DNA of 15,152 bases from Lachnospiraceae bacterium (GCA_003453515.1 DMLD01000157.1:1-15152); one strand, 5' to 3'; numbered from the stretch's first letter, positions 5,433-13,156 are shown. Numbers and translations are program-made. The notes: generated by a model not told the origin, from the letters alone.

Positions 5433-7223
5433 ATGAGTAAGAAAACAGCCAAGACCCTGACGGTCATGATATGCATATCGCTTATCGTGTTGACGGTCGC
5501 GGTAGTTATGCTTTTTATGAGAGATAAGGCAGGAGAAGGCGGCGGCGCGGAAAATACCGTTGCCGGGGAGGAGAGCGCAGACGGCGAGACAAACGACGAA
5601 GCTCCAAACTCCGGAGAGAGCGGTGAGACAAACGATGGCGGTGAAGCTGCCAAAGTCGAGCCAACACCCGATCCGTACGAGGTAACGGATTTCAAGATAG
5701 GCAGCACCGACGAGACGAAGCCCTCGGTGATGATGGAGTACACCAATATCAATGTTGACGGAACAACACTTGATTCGGTCAAGGATTACAAAAGCGATGA
5801 TGTGATAGAGTTTGGGTCTCCGACTGACTATACCAAGCTTGAGGGAGTTATCACCTTCAGGGGGAACAATTTCAGGGATGCTCCTGCCTTTGGCAGGGCG
5901 AAGATGTCCAAGTACAAGCTCAAAAAAATGTGGAATGTCCGCACGACCAACATGACCGTAGGCGGGCAGTATTGGAGCGGAAACGGATGGACGGGACAGC
6001 CACTTCTCATACATTGGCCAAGGGAGACCAAGGTCCATATGAACATGGAGCAGTGGGCAAAGGATGATGATGAGCTGGTAGAAGCCATATACGCGAGTCT
6101 GGACGGATACATATATTTTATTGATATAAAATCAGGCAAGAAGACCAGAGAGCCGATGCATACCGGGTTTGTCTACAAGGGAGCGGGTGCCTTGGATCCA
6201 AGGGGATATCCGCTTATGTATGTGGGCTCGGGCTACAACTCGGCAGCCGGCACATCCAGAGCATTTATCATAGATCTCATACACTGCAAGATCCTGTATG
6301 AGTACGGAAGCGTTGATCCGTTTTCCCTGAGGGGCTCGCTCTCATTTTTCGACTCATCGACACTTGTTGACGCTGAAACGGATACCCTCATACAGCCGGG
6401 TGAGAACGGGATACTTTATCTGATAAAGCTCAATACCAAGTACAACGAGGCAAAGGGAAAGATATCGGTTAAGCCGTCAAGGATCGTCAAATGGCGATAC
6501 AAAGGCAAGCGCAACAACGGCTCGAACTACTGGTACGGCATGGAGGACAGCTGCGCTATATACAAGGGATATCTCTACATCGCGGATAACGGCGGTCATC
6601 TGATGTGCCTGGATCTAAACAAGCTTAAGCTCAAGTGGGTGCAGGACATACTCGATGACTCCAACTCCACTCCGGTTTTGTCGGTGGAGGACGGAAAGCT
6701 GTATCTATATATATCCACCTCGTTCCATCTGGGGTGGAGGAGCTCGTCCTCGGCAAAGATACCCATATGGAAGATCGACGCCGCGAACGGCTCCGTAGTC
6801 TGGTCGAAATCCTATACCTGTCAGTCCGTCGAGGGCAATTCCGGCGGAGTACAGTCGACCATAGCGCTCGGACACAACACACTTGATGATTATATATATG
6901 TGACCGTGGCCAAGACCGGAGGTCTGGGACGCGGAGTGATCGTCGCGTTCAAGAAGAAAAACGGCAAGAAGGCGTGGGAGCAGGCAGGACCATATACATG
7001 GTCATCTCCGGTATGTGTTTACAACTCGAACGAGGGCGGCAAGGATGTGGTCTGCTACGCGAGAAGTGATTCGCATCTTATGATGCTTGACGGCATCAGC
7101 GGAGACACTCTCTACGAGCTGGATATGGGCAGCGGCAATGTTGAGGCGTCGCCTGCGGTATACAACAATATTCTTGTGTTGGGGACCAGAGGGTGCAATA
7201 TTTTTGGTGTTAAGCTTAAATAG
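5433..7223 (+). CDS. Membrane-anchored PQQ-like beta-propeller protein
   Basis: The protein has 596 residues. An N-terminal signal anchor at about 8-30 (LTVMICISLIVLTVAVVMLF) is followed by a Gly/Glu/Asn-rich linker (about 34-78) that spaces the domain from the membrane. The rest is an extracellular beta-propeller with recurrent blade motifs: GYIYFIDIKSGKKTREP, GYLYIADNGGHLMCLDLNK, KIPIWKIDAANGSVVW, GVIVAFKKKNGKKAWEQ and HLMMLDGISGDTLYELDMG. These match the PQQ-binding-like repeat family, in which strands alternate with a 'D..G..W' turn. Relatives range from quinoprotein dehydrogenases to non-enzymatic scaffolds such as BamB. No dehydrogenase metal or cofactor signature was recognised, so a scaffold or ligand-binding role is more likely. 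Start: an AGGTG site lies 8 bp before the ATG. The NlpC/P60 gene follows after 31 bp, suggesting joint envelope function. Confidence 0.85.
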   Translation: MSKKTAKTLTVMICISLIVLTVAVVMLFMRDKAGEGGGAENTVAGEESADGETNDEAPNSGESGETNDGGEAAKVEPTPDPYEVTDFKIGSTDETKPSVMMEYTNINVDGTTLDSVKDYKSDDVIEFGSPTDYTKLEGVITFRGNNFRDAPAFGRAKMSKYKLKKMWNVRTTNMTVGGQYWSGNGWTGQPLLIHWPRETKVHMNMEQWAKDDDELVEAIYASLDGYIYFIDIKSGKKTREPMHTGFVYKGAGALDPRGYPLMYVGSGYNSAAGTSRAFIIDLIHCKILYEYGSVDPFSLRGSLSFFDSSTLVDAETDTLIQPGENGILYLIKLNTKYNEAKGKISVKPSRIVKWRYKGKRNNGSNYWYGMEDSCAIYKGYLYIADNGGHLMCLDLNKLKLKWVQDILDDSNSTPVLSVEDGKLYLYISTSFHLGWRSSSSAKIPIWKIDAANGSVVWSKSYTCQSVEGNSGGVQSTIALGHNTLDDYIYVTVAKTGGLGRGVIVAFKKKNGKKAWEQAGPYTWSSPVCVYNSNEGGKDVVCYARSDSHLMMLDGISGDTLYELDMGSGNVEASPAVYNNILVLGTRGCNIFGVKLK

Positions 7224-7254
7224 GCAAGAAATAGCAAGAAAGGAATGATAAGAA

Positions 7255-8967
7255 ATGAAGAATATCAAAAAACAGATCGTGGCATTTTTAGTCATGGGGC
7301 TTATCGCGGGTCAGGTGGCTCCGACGCCTGCACCGAATGCGGATGCGGCAGGCAAGGTAAAGATAAGCAGGACAGCGACCACGCTTTATCCCGGTGACAG
7401 CGAGCAGCTCATCCTGCTTAATACCACCAAAAAGCAGGACAAGAAGGTCACATGGAAGTCCTCGAAAAAAACTATCGTTAAGGTCACCAAAAAGGGAAGG
7501 ATCACTGCCGTCAAGTCGGGCAGTGCCAAGGTAACGGCAAAGCTTGGGAAAAAGAGCTATACATGTAAGGTGACAGTCAAGAAGGTACTTGTTGCAACGC
7601 CGAAACCAAGTGCCGCGACGGAGGGCAATCAGATGTTCCAAAGCGATGTGACCAATGATATGACCACGGCAGCGTACTGGTATAACAAGGTATCCGATCC
7701 GACGAAGGTACTGCTCAAAAGGGATAAGCTCGACAGTGTCAACGCCCTGACGATGAAGGCTGACGGAGCTCTTATGAATGATCTGAAAAACAGGGACATA
7801 AATTATAACTCTAACAGTTCAAAAAACGGGCTTCTAAGTGAGCTTGACGATGTCAGAGGAGAGGGCAGGATCGGATCAAGGACAGAGATATACAGAGACG
7901 GTGAAAAGCTTGACACGGCTGCCATGGATAAGTGGTTTGCCGAGATGAAGGCAAATGTGGAAGCTGCTGCAAGCTCGGATAACGACACAAGAAAATACGG
8001 TGTTGTAACTAAGCGCGCCGATATCTGGATGGCACCGACCAATGCGTATGTGGGGTGGTCAGCCACAGATACGGACAGCGAGTTTATCAATACATCCGCG
8101 AATGTAAATGAACCGATACTTATCGGACTCACGACAAAGGACGGGAAGTACGCACATGTCCTTACGGATAACTGCTCGGGATGGATCGAGACGGATAAGA
8201 TCGCAATATGTGATTCCAAGGAGGAGTGGTTGGCGCAGGCCTATCCCACCGATGAGAATTCACTGGTAGTGGATTCAAGTCATATTGTCCTCGAGGAATC
8301 CTATACCAGTCCCAAAACATCAAAGGCAGACCTTTATCTCGGAACGATCCTGCCGTTGGTAGGCAAAAGCGACATCCCGGCACAGATAGAGGAGCGTTAT
8401 CCGTGGAGCAGCTATACGGTATATCTTCCGACCAGAGCGGCAGACGGCAAGCTCGAGAAGACCCTTGCGCTCATACCGGTACATCACGATGTGTCGATCG
8501 GGTATCTCGACCTGACCGTTAAAAATATATTGGAAACCGCGTTTAAGTGCCTTGGTGACCGCTACGGCTGGGGAGGTATGCTCGGAGCCATGGATTGCTC
8601 GCTTTATATGAGAAATATCTACAGGTGCTTCGGACTTACATTGCCGCGTAATACTTCCGCTCAGATAAAGATGCCGACGACAAGGTATGACCTCACAGAG
8701 ATGAGCACTGCGCAAAAGGAAGCGATATATGACAAGCTCACACCCGGCTCCATGCTTATGTTTCCGGGATCTCATATAATGATGTATCTTGGCAAAATTG
8801 ACGACAAATACTATGTCATAAGCGACCTCGGCTCCCTCTTTGATGTGGGCAGCGAGACAAAGACATCCGTATATTCCGTTGCGATCAACTCACTCGATGT
8901 CAAACGCGGCAACGGAAAGACATGGACGGAAAGTATGACATGGGCGGTTGTGCCGTGGGAGTTTTAG
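7255..8967 (+). CDS. Secreted peptidoglycan hydrolase: Big_2, N-terminal NlpC-stabilising, SH3 and NlpC/P60 domains
   Basis: The protein has 570 residues. A signal peptide (about 1-32, ending NADAA) is followed by a Lys-rich Big_2 domain (about 34-110: LYPGDSEQL, KVTWKSSKKTIVKV, SYTCKVTVKK). Residues 135-245 resemble the N-terminal stabilising domain of SH3/NlpC hydrolases (TTAAYWYNKVSDPTKVLL, then LDSVN). Residues about 247-320 (KRADIWMAPTNA, SGWIETDKIAIC) and 340-415 look like two SH3b wall-binding domains. The NlpC/P60 peptidase lies at about 420-545, with candidate catalytic Cys448 in GAMDCSLYMRNIYRCFG and His507 in GSHIMMYLG. The family cuts stem peptides, typically gamma-D-Glu-diamino acid bonds. 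The position after YYVI, usually a His or other polar third catalytic residue, reads SDLG here. The Big_2 domain resembles that of the 1221 protein. The gene is the third in its unit. Confidence 0.9.
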   Translation: MKNIKKQIVAFLVMGLIAGQVAPTPAPNADAAGKVKISRTATTLYPGDSEQLILLNTTKKQDKKVTWKSSKKTIVKVTKKGRITAVKSGSAKVTAKLGKKSYTCKVTVKKVLVATPKPSAATEGNQMFQSDVTNDMTTAAYWYNKVSDPTKVLLKRDKLDSVNALTMKADGALMNDLKNRDINYNSNSSKNGLLSELDDVRGEGRIGSRTEIYRDGEKLDTAAMDKWFAEMKANVEAAASSDNDTRKYGVVTKRADIWMAPTNAYVGWSATDTDSEFINTSANVNEPILIGLTTKDGKYAHVLTDNCSGWIETDKIAICDSKEEWLAQAYPTDENSLVVDSSHIVLEESYTSPKTSKADLYLGTILPLVGKSDIPAQIEERYPWSSYTVYLPTRAADGKLEKTLALIPVHHDVSIGYLDLTVKNILETAFKCLGDRYGWGGMLGAMDCSLYMRNIYRCFGLTLPRNTSAQIKMPTTRYDLTEMSTAQKEAIYDKLTPGSMLMFPGSHIMMYLGKIDDKYYVISDLGSLFDVGSETKTSVYSVAINSLDVKRGNGKTWTESMTWAVVPWEF

Positions 8968-8992
8968 GTTGCGGCAACCGGTGAATCATAAG

Positions 8993-9027
8993 TCACGGCT
9001 TTCACTCCACACAGCTGTCAGTCGTGA
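8993..9027. other. Imperfect hairpin after the NlpC/P60 gene
   Basis: TCACGGCT (8993-9000) pairs with AGTCGTGA (9020-9027) with one G-U pair, enclosing a 19-nt loop that contains the palindrome ACAGCTGT (9011-9018). No T-run follows, so a Rho-independent terminator is not supported. It is the only structured element between the hydrolase stop and the next promoter. Confidence 0.35.
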
Positions 9028-9055
9028 ACAGTAATAAAGTGACACAAGTTTGACC

Positions 9056-9084
9056 TTGATATTTTTCTCATATAGTCGTATAAT
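9056..9084 (+). promoter_or_regulatory. Sigma-A-type promoter for the transglutaminase-pilus unit
   Basis: TTGATA (9056-9061), a 17-bp spacer and a consensus TATAAT (9079-9084). The expected start near 9091 gives a leader of about 72 nt before the ATG at 9163. No comparable promoter was seen in front of the pilus genes downstream. Confidence 0.7.
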
Positions 9085-9106
9085 ATGCGTGAGAGGTTTG
9101 AAGTTG

Positions 9107-9126
9107 AGCCGTTAACAGTGACGGCT
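9107..9126 (+). promoter_or_regulatory. Small hairpin in the 5' leader of the transglutaminase gene
   Basis: AGCCGT (9107-9112) and ACGGCT (9121-9126) form a 6-bp stem with an 8-nt loop in the predicted leader, flanked by TTGA-like sequence on both sides. It sits about 15 nt after the predicted transcription start. It may stabilise the RNA or be an operator; no known riboswitch was recognised. Confidence 0.35.
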
Positions 9127-9162
9127 TTGAACTGTCTGATATGAGAATGGGGGGAATTAGAT

Positions 9163-10065
9163 ATGAAGATTGGCAGGATCGGATTATCCGTGTTTGCCGT
9201 GTGTGCAGCGATCGTGCTCGGAGCTGCTATTGACGATCCGAAGGACAGCCTTGCGGAGATAGTCATTGAGTCCACGGAGCCTACCGGCGCGAAGGTCGAG
9301 AAGAATGATAACTGCATCATCGACTATTCGGGTGCCGCCAACGGATATATCAATGTCAAGTATCTCGAGTCGACGTCCAAGACTATCAAGTCTCAGGTCA
9401 CGGGACCCACGGGTGCGACATATACATACACCATACGCAAGAGCAGATACGAGGTTTTGCCGCTTACCGAGGGCAACGGCACATACAAGGTGACCGTTTT
9501 GAAAAATGTCAGCGGGAACTCGTATGCGACAGTGATCTCGGCGAGCTTCTCGGCGAGTATGCAAAACGAGTTTCAGCCGTATATCCGCCCCAATCAGTAC
9601 GTGGACTACAAGGCATCGACAAAGTGCGTGAAGAAGGCGGAGAGCCTGTGCAAGAAGGCGACTACCGATCTTGCGAAGGTGAAGAAGGTATACAAGTGGG
9701 TCATCAAGTATTTCAAGTACGACTACAACAAGGCAAAGACCGTCAAGGCAGGCTATCTGCCCGTACTTGATACGATATACAAGAAAAAGAAGGGGATATG
9801 CTTTGACTACGCCGCTACCATGACCGCGATGCTCAGGAGTCAGGGCGTGCCGGTGAAGCTTGTTATCGGATATACCGGATCGGAGTACCATGCCTGGATC
9901 AATGTCTACAGCAGGAAGAAGGGCTGGATCACCGGTGCCATATATATCGCGGGCAACAAGTGGAAGCTCATGGATCCGACGTTTGCCTCCACCGGTAACT
10001 CAAGCAAGACAGTTATGAAGTATATCAACAATGTCAAAAACTACAAAGCAAAATACAGCTACTGA
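9163..10065 (+). CDS. Secreted transglutaminase-like cysteine protease-fold protein
   Basis: The protein has 300 residues, with an N-terminal signal peptide or anchor (about 5-22: RIGLSVFAVCAAIVLGAA). Residues about 32-130 form a beta-rich region (IEPxGAK, GYINVKYLES, GTYKVTVLKNVSG). The C-terminal half is a transglutaminase core: a helix KVKKVYKWVIKYFKYDYN, then the triad Cys213 in KKGICFDYAATMTAMLR, His243 in EYHAWINVY and Asp271 in KLMDPTFAS. All three residues are in their family positions, so activity is plausible. Bacterial members act as peptide cross-linkers or proteases; the substrate cannot be told from sequence. A GGGGGG site at 9149-9154 supports the ATG. The pilus platform gene starts 33 bp downstream with no terminator or promoter seen, so this is probably the first gene of the pilus unit. 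Confidence 0.88.
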   Translation: MKIGRIGLSVFAVCAAIVLGAAIDDPKDSLAEIVIESTEPTGAKVEKNDNCIIDYSGAANGYINVKYLESTSKTIKSQVTGPTGATYTYTIRKSRYEVLPLTEGNGTYKVTVLKNVSGNSYATVISASFSASMQNEFQPYIRPNQYVDYKASTKCVKKAESLCKKATTDLAKVKKVYKWVIKYFKYDYNKAKTVKAGYLPVLDTIYKKKKGICFDYAATMTAMLRSQGVPVKLVIGYTGSEYHAWINVYSRKKGWITGAIYIAGNKWKLMDPTFASTGNSSKTVMKYINNVKNYKAKYSY

Positions 10066-10098
10066 TGTAGATGTAAATACAGATTAAGGACGAGTTTT

Positions 10099-11145
10099 AT
10101 GAGTAAAAAGATTCTCAGCAATGAATACGTATCCGCCTTCTGTCTCGAGATGTCACTGCTTCTGCACTCCGGCATCGGGACGGAGGACGGATTATATCTT
10201 CTTGCGGACGACGAGCCGAACAGGAAGAATCAGGATATGCTTAAAAATATGGCAGCTATCGTCGGAGAGGGACGCCCGTTTTCGGAAGCGATCCGCGAGG
10301 CGGGGTGCTTTCCCAAGTACGTGGCAGATATGATAGATACCGGTGAGATGACCGGTCGTCTGGAGCAGTCTTTTCGCGCGCTGGCTGACTACTATGAGAG
10401 TCAGGTACAGATATCGAATCAGATACGGAGCGCGATCCTATATCCGCTTATCCTTATGGTACTGATGATAGTTATCATCGTGGTACTTCTGGTGCGGGTA
10501 CTCCCTATTTTCAATCGTGTATATGAGCAGCTGGGCGGCACCATGAGCGGGACTGCCAGGCTGCTGCTGTCCTTTGGAAACACTCTCGGCAACATCATGC
10601 CGGTGCTCTGCGTGATACTTGGACTGATAGTTGTTGCTGCGGGAGCCATCACGGGAAGCAGGGTGCTTAGGAGCGCCATACTGAACCTTTACAAAAAGCT
10701 CTTTGGGAGTGTAGGTCTGGCAAGACGCATGGCAGAGTCCAGGTTTGCATCGGCCATGGCAATGGGTATGGCTTCGGGACTAAACATTGAGGACTCGTTC
10801 AGGACCGCGATGAAGTTTCAGGATACCACGCCCAAGGTGCAAAAGAGATATGAGCAGTGTCTGGAGCGCCTCGAGAGAGGAGAGCCGTTAGCGGAGTCGT
10901 TCAGAGAGGAGAAGATACTAGAGGCATCCTACTGCAGGATTCTCGACCTCGGAGCAAAGTCAGGTACATCCGACGACGCCATGGCAGAGATAGCAAGGCG
11001 CATGGATGACGCTGTCCAGATGGACATAGAGAGAAAGGTCGGCAAGATAGAGCCCACGATAGTTATCATCACATCCATCCTTGTCGGTATCATACTCGTG
11101 GCGGTGATGCTGCCTTTGGTAAACATCATGTCGTCGATCGGATAG
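10099..11145 (+). CDS. pilC: Type IV pilus / type II secretion inner-membrane platform protein (PilC/GspF family)
   Basis: This is the membrane platform on which pilin subunits are added or removed by the cytoplasmic ATPases. It has 348 residues, slightly shorter than typical PilC (about 400). Two T2SSF repeats are visible: residues 10-135 (FCLEMSLLLHSGIGTEDGL, GRPFSEAIREAGCFP, MIDTGEMTGRLEQSF) and 210-340 (RFASAMAMGMASGLNIEDSF, GEPLAESFREEKI, LGAKSGTSDDAM). Membrane segments lie at about 112-135, 167-186 and 320-343. AAGGA at 10085-10089 supports the start. Four small membrane proteins and a PilT ATPase follow. The PilC name is used rather than ComGB or GspF because of the PilT neighbour. 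Confidence 0.9.
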   Translation: MSKKILSNEYVSAFCLEMSLLLHSGIGTEDGLYLLADDEPNRKNQDMLKNMAAIVGEGRPFSEAIREAGCFPKYVADMIDTGEMTGRLEQSFRALADYYESQVQISNQIRSAILYPLILMVLMIVIIVVLLVRVLPIFNRVYEQLGGTMSGTARLLLSFGNTLGNIMPVLCVILGLIVVAAGAITGSRVLRSAILNLYKKLFGSVGLARRMAESRFASAMAMGMASGLNIEDSFRTAMKFQDTTPKVQKRYEQCLERLERGEPLAESFREEKILEASYCRILDLGAKSGTSDDAMAEIARRMDDAVQMDIERKVGKIEPTIVIITSILVGIILVAVMLPLVNIMSSIG

Positions 11146-11197
11146 GGAATTTTTTCAGAAAAAATCAGCGGAAAGCTGTGCTTGGAGCAGGAGAGAA

Positions 11198-11515
11198 ATG
11201 AGATCGATCATCAAGTCATTTTTACTGATAATAGTGCCGATATGTGCCGCCGTGGTGCTTGTGTTCGCCTCGGAGAAGCTTGGGCGCGGGCAGGAGGGCG
11301 AGAGCCTTAAGCAGCTCGAGGACTCGGTGCGCAAGGCTGTCATGACGTGCTATGCGACGGAGGGGGTCTATCCGCCCAATGTCGAGTATATGGAGAAAAA
11401 TTACGGTATACAGATCGACCATCAAAGATACGGCGTGTTCTACGAGATATTCGGAGACAATATCATGCCGCAGATAACTGTTATGGAAAAGGAGCCGGAG
11501 GGTGACGTGGGATGA
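11198..11515 (+). CDS. Small pilin-like bitopic membrane protein of the pilus cluster
   Basis: The protein has 105 residues, with an AGGAGAG ribosome binding site just before the ATG. An N-terminal hydrophobic segment (about 5-24: IKSFLLIIVPICAAVVLVF) continues into a predicted helix (EGESLKQLEDSVRKAVMTCY) and a short C-terminal part (EGVYPPNVEYMEKNYG, IMPQITVMEKEPEG). The TM-helix-YPP-small-sheet layout is that of a pilin or pseudopilin, but there is no GFTLxE cleavage site and no Glu5. Either it is not cleaved by a prepilin peptidase or it is an assembly accessory. Its stop codon overlaps the next start (ATGA, 11512-11515), indicating translational coupling. Confidence 0.75.
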   Translation: MRSIIKSFLLIIVPICAAVVLVFASEKLGRGQEGESLKQLEDSVRKAVMTCYATEGVYPPNVEYMEKNYGIQIDHQRYGVFYEIFGDNIMPQITVMEKEPEGDVG

Positions 11516-12075
11516 GAAGAGCAAAGGGACAACAGCATAATATCGAAGGCGCATTTGTCCTCGTGCTTTTCGCCGTGTTTGCCATAACGGTGATCGCGGT
11601 GCTGGCGCTGGGAGCCAACTCCTACAGAAGGCTTGTTGAGAGGGACAACGACGCATACAACAAAAGGATCATAACGTCCTATGTTGCTGCCAAGATACGC
11701 TCGGCGGATGCCGTGGGGTCGGTAGCCGTGGGAGGCTTCTCCGATCCGAAGGTCGATGACGGGGTCAATACGCTTCACCTCTACAGGGAGATCGAGGGCG
11801 ATATATATGACCAGCGTATATACTACTATGAGGGTCAGGTCTACGAGATACTGACCATAGCGAACAACAATATCGAGCCTGAGGCGGGCTCTCCGATACT
11901 CGACGCAAACGGCTTGGAGTTTGAGATGAGTGACGGACTTGTGACGATCAAGGCGACGGATACCGACGACAGGGTCAACCACACGAGTGTGGCTGTCAGG
12001 TCAATAGCGGGTGTGTCGGGAAGAGCCGGCACCGATATAAATGAGCCCGGCGCCGACAGCGGCGGAGTAGGCTGA
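11512..12075 (+). CDS. Pilus-cluster membrane protein, resembles the DUF4860 family
   Basis: The protein has 187 residues and starts with a 4-nt overlap with the gene before. A short basic N-terminus (MRRAKGQQHNIE) precedes a hydrophobic segment (about 13-32: GAFVLVLFAVFAITVIAVLA), then a helix (YRRLVERDNDAYNKRIITSY) and a beta-rich extracellular region (DGVNTLHLYREIEGDIYDQR, IYYYEGQVYEI, NGLEFEMSDGLVTIKA), ending in a Gly/Pro/Asp-rich tail. Glu is placed just before the hydrophobic stretch, as in prepilins, but there is no classical cleavage motif. I recall this layout from an uncharacterised domain family (DUF4860) found in clostridial pilus clusters; that link is from memory and moderate. 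It is most likely a minor pilin or pilus assembly factor. Confidence 0.75.
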   Translation: MRRAKGQQHNIEGAFVLVLFAVFAITVIAVLALGANSYRRLVERDNDAYNKRIITSYVAAKIRSADAVGSVAVGGFSDPKVDDGVNTLHLYREIEGDIYDQRIYYYEGQVYEILTIANNNIEPEAGSPILDANGLEFEMSDGLVTIKATDTDDRVNHTSVAVRSIAGVSGRAGTDINEPGADSGGVG

Positions 12076-12132
12076 TCGTTTACGGACATTATGTGCATCG
12101 GCCGGATAACGGGTCGATCAGTGTGATTATTA

Positions 12133-12140
12133 TGAGGTGA
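12133..12140 (+). promoter_or_regulatory. Ribosome binding site that decides the 12143 start
   Basis: TGAGGTGA matches the end of 16S rRNA closely. The upstream in-frame GTG (12137-12139) overlaps this site and would be a poor start, leaving the ATG at 12143 two bases beyond the extended site and five beyond GAGG. Confidence 0.6.
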
Positions 12141-12142
12141 GT

Positions 12143-12601
12143 ATGAGTTATCAAAGGAGCAAGGCGCCGCTCTCGCTGATGGAGCAGCTTATCATGGTTT
12201 TTGTGTTTGCATTTGCGGCAGCTATTTGTCTGCAGGCATTTGTATACTCGGATAATCTTTCAAAGACCGGTACCACGAAGGAGACGGCTGCCATGCGTGC
12301 GAGCGAGGTCATAGAGGTATGCAAGGCTTATCACGGTGATCTGAAGGCAGCGGCAGACAGGCTGAAGGGAACGCTCATTCCAACGACGGACGATACCGGT
12401 GATTCGGTGGAACGGATATATGAGGAGGACGGACTCAGAGTCCTCATCGACGCTATGGAGACGATAACCATTGACGGAGAGGCGATGAGCCAGAGCGCGA
12501 AGGTATATGTTTACGAGATAACAGATGATGGAGAGAGCAATGCCGATCCCATCTATGAAACGGAAACTATGTGGCAGCTGTCGGAGCAGACAGCAGGATA
12601 A
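12143..12601 (+). CDS. Prepilin-like membrane protein with conserved Glu5 position
   Basis: The protein has 152 residues from the ATG at 12143. The GTG at 12137 lies inside the ribosome binding site TGAGGTGA (12133-12140), so the ATG is preferred. The N-terminus reads MSYQRSKAPLSLMEQLIMVF and then AFAAAICLQAF. If LSLME is aligned with FTLIE of type IV prepilins, Leu3 and Glu5 match and the hydrophobic stretch follows at the right place. The residue before the presumed cut is Pro instead of Gly or Ala. The leader would be short and basic, as in prepilins. The remainder is a helix (KETAAMRASEVIEVCKAYHG) and a beta-rich part (GLRVLIDAMETITID, AKVYVYEITDDG). A minor pilin is the best reading; whether it is cleaved is open. 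Confidence 0.75.
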   Translation: MSYQRSKAPLSLMEQLIMVFVFAFAAAICLQAFVYSDNLSKTGTTKETAAMRASEVIEVCKAYHGDLKAAADRLKGTLIPTTDDTGDSVERIYEEDGLRVLIDAMETITIDGEAMSQSAKVYVYEITDDGESNADPIYETETMWQLSEQTAG

Positions 12602-12616
12602 GAGCAGATCATTGTA

Positions 12617-13156
12617 ATGGTGGACAATATGGAAAAAGAACGCAAAAAAAGAAAAATGTCTTTTACTACGGTAGGTGGAAGCTCCATACTTACCATCTTT
12701 GCCGTGCTCTGCTTTGTTGTATTCGCGCTGCTGTCTCTGTCGACCGCGACCGCCAACGCTTCACTTACCACGAAGTCTACGGAGAGCGTGACACAGTACT
12801 ACAGGGCAGATACCAAGGCGGAGGGGATACTCGCCGAGCTTCGCGCGGGACATGAGCCGGAGGGAGTGACCATATACAAGGCTACGACCTCAAAGAGCGG
12901 AGTCAAGTCGATCATAGCTGAGGGTGTCGGCTATGTGGACTGGGATGAGTACGCTTCCTTTTCCGTAAGGATAGATGAAAACCAGGAGCTTCAGGCAGAG
13001 GTTCTGCTTCGCTTCGGAAAGGGCGAGGAAGCGGGCTACAGGATAGAGCGCTGGCAGAAGGTATATACCGGAGACTGGAAGCCGGATGACAGTATGCCGG
13101 TATTCGGAGGCGACGGAAGCACGGAGCTCCCGGGTATGACTACGATCGAGGAATAA
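12617..13156 (+). CDS. Pilin-like membrane protein with GGSS segment (GspK-like position)
   Basis: The protein has 179 residues from the ATG at 12617. The ATG at 12629, preceded by GGTGGA, is an equally fair start, giving 175 residues. A strongly basic leader (EKERKKRKMS) precedes FTTVGGSSILTIFAVLCFVV and FALLSLST, then a helix (TESVTQYYRADTKAEGILAEL) and a beta-rich C-terminal region (GVTIYKATTSKSGVKSIIAE, LLRFGKGEEAGYRIERWQKV). FTTVG aligns with the prepilin FTLIE start with Gly at position 5; loss of Glu5 is a known feature of the tip pseudopilin GspK/PilX type. This gene may therefore encode a tip or minor subunit, an inference only. The tail is short and acidic. Confidence 0.75.
   Translation: MVDNMEKERKKRKMSFTTVGGSSILTIFAVLCFVVFALLSLSTATANASLTTKSTESVTQYYRADTKAEGILAELRAGHEPEGVTIYKATTSKSGVKSIIAEGVGYVDWDEYASFSVRIDENQELQAEVLLRFGKGEEAGYRIERWQKVYTGDWKPDDSMPVFGGDGSTELPGMTTIEE

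Noticed and set aside
5379..6038. Minus-strand frame of about 219 codons opposite the beta-propeller gene
   Set aside because: It is a shadow of the strongly supported plus-strand gene, with no recognisable domain.
9050..9055. TTGACC as the -35 box of the transglutaminase promoter
   Set aside because: It would be 23 bp from TATAAT; TTGATA at 9056 has the correct 17-bp spacing.
11149..11165. A/T hairpin (TTTTTTC-A-GAAAAAA) after pilC as a terminator
   Set aside because: The stem is nearly all A-T with a one-base loop and no following T-run, and the downstream genes clearly belong to the same unit.
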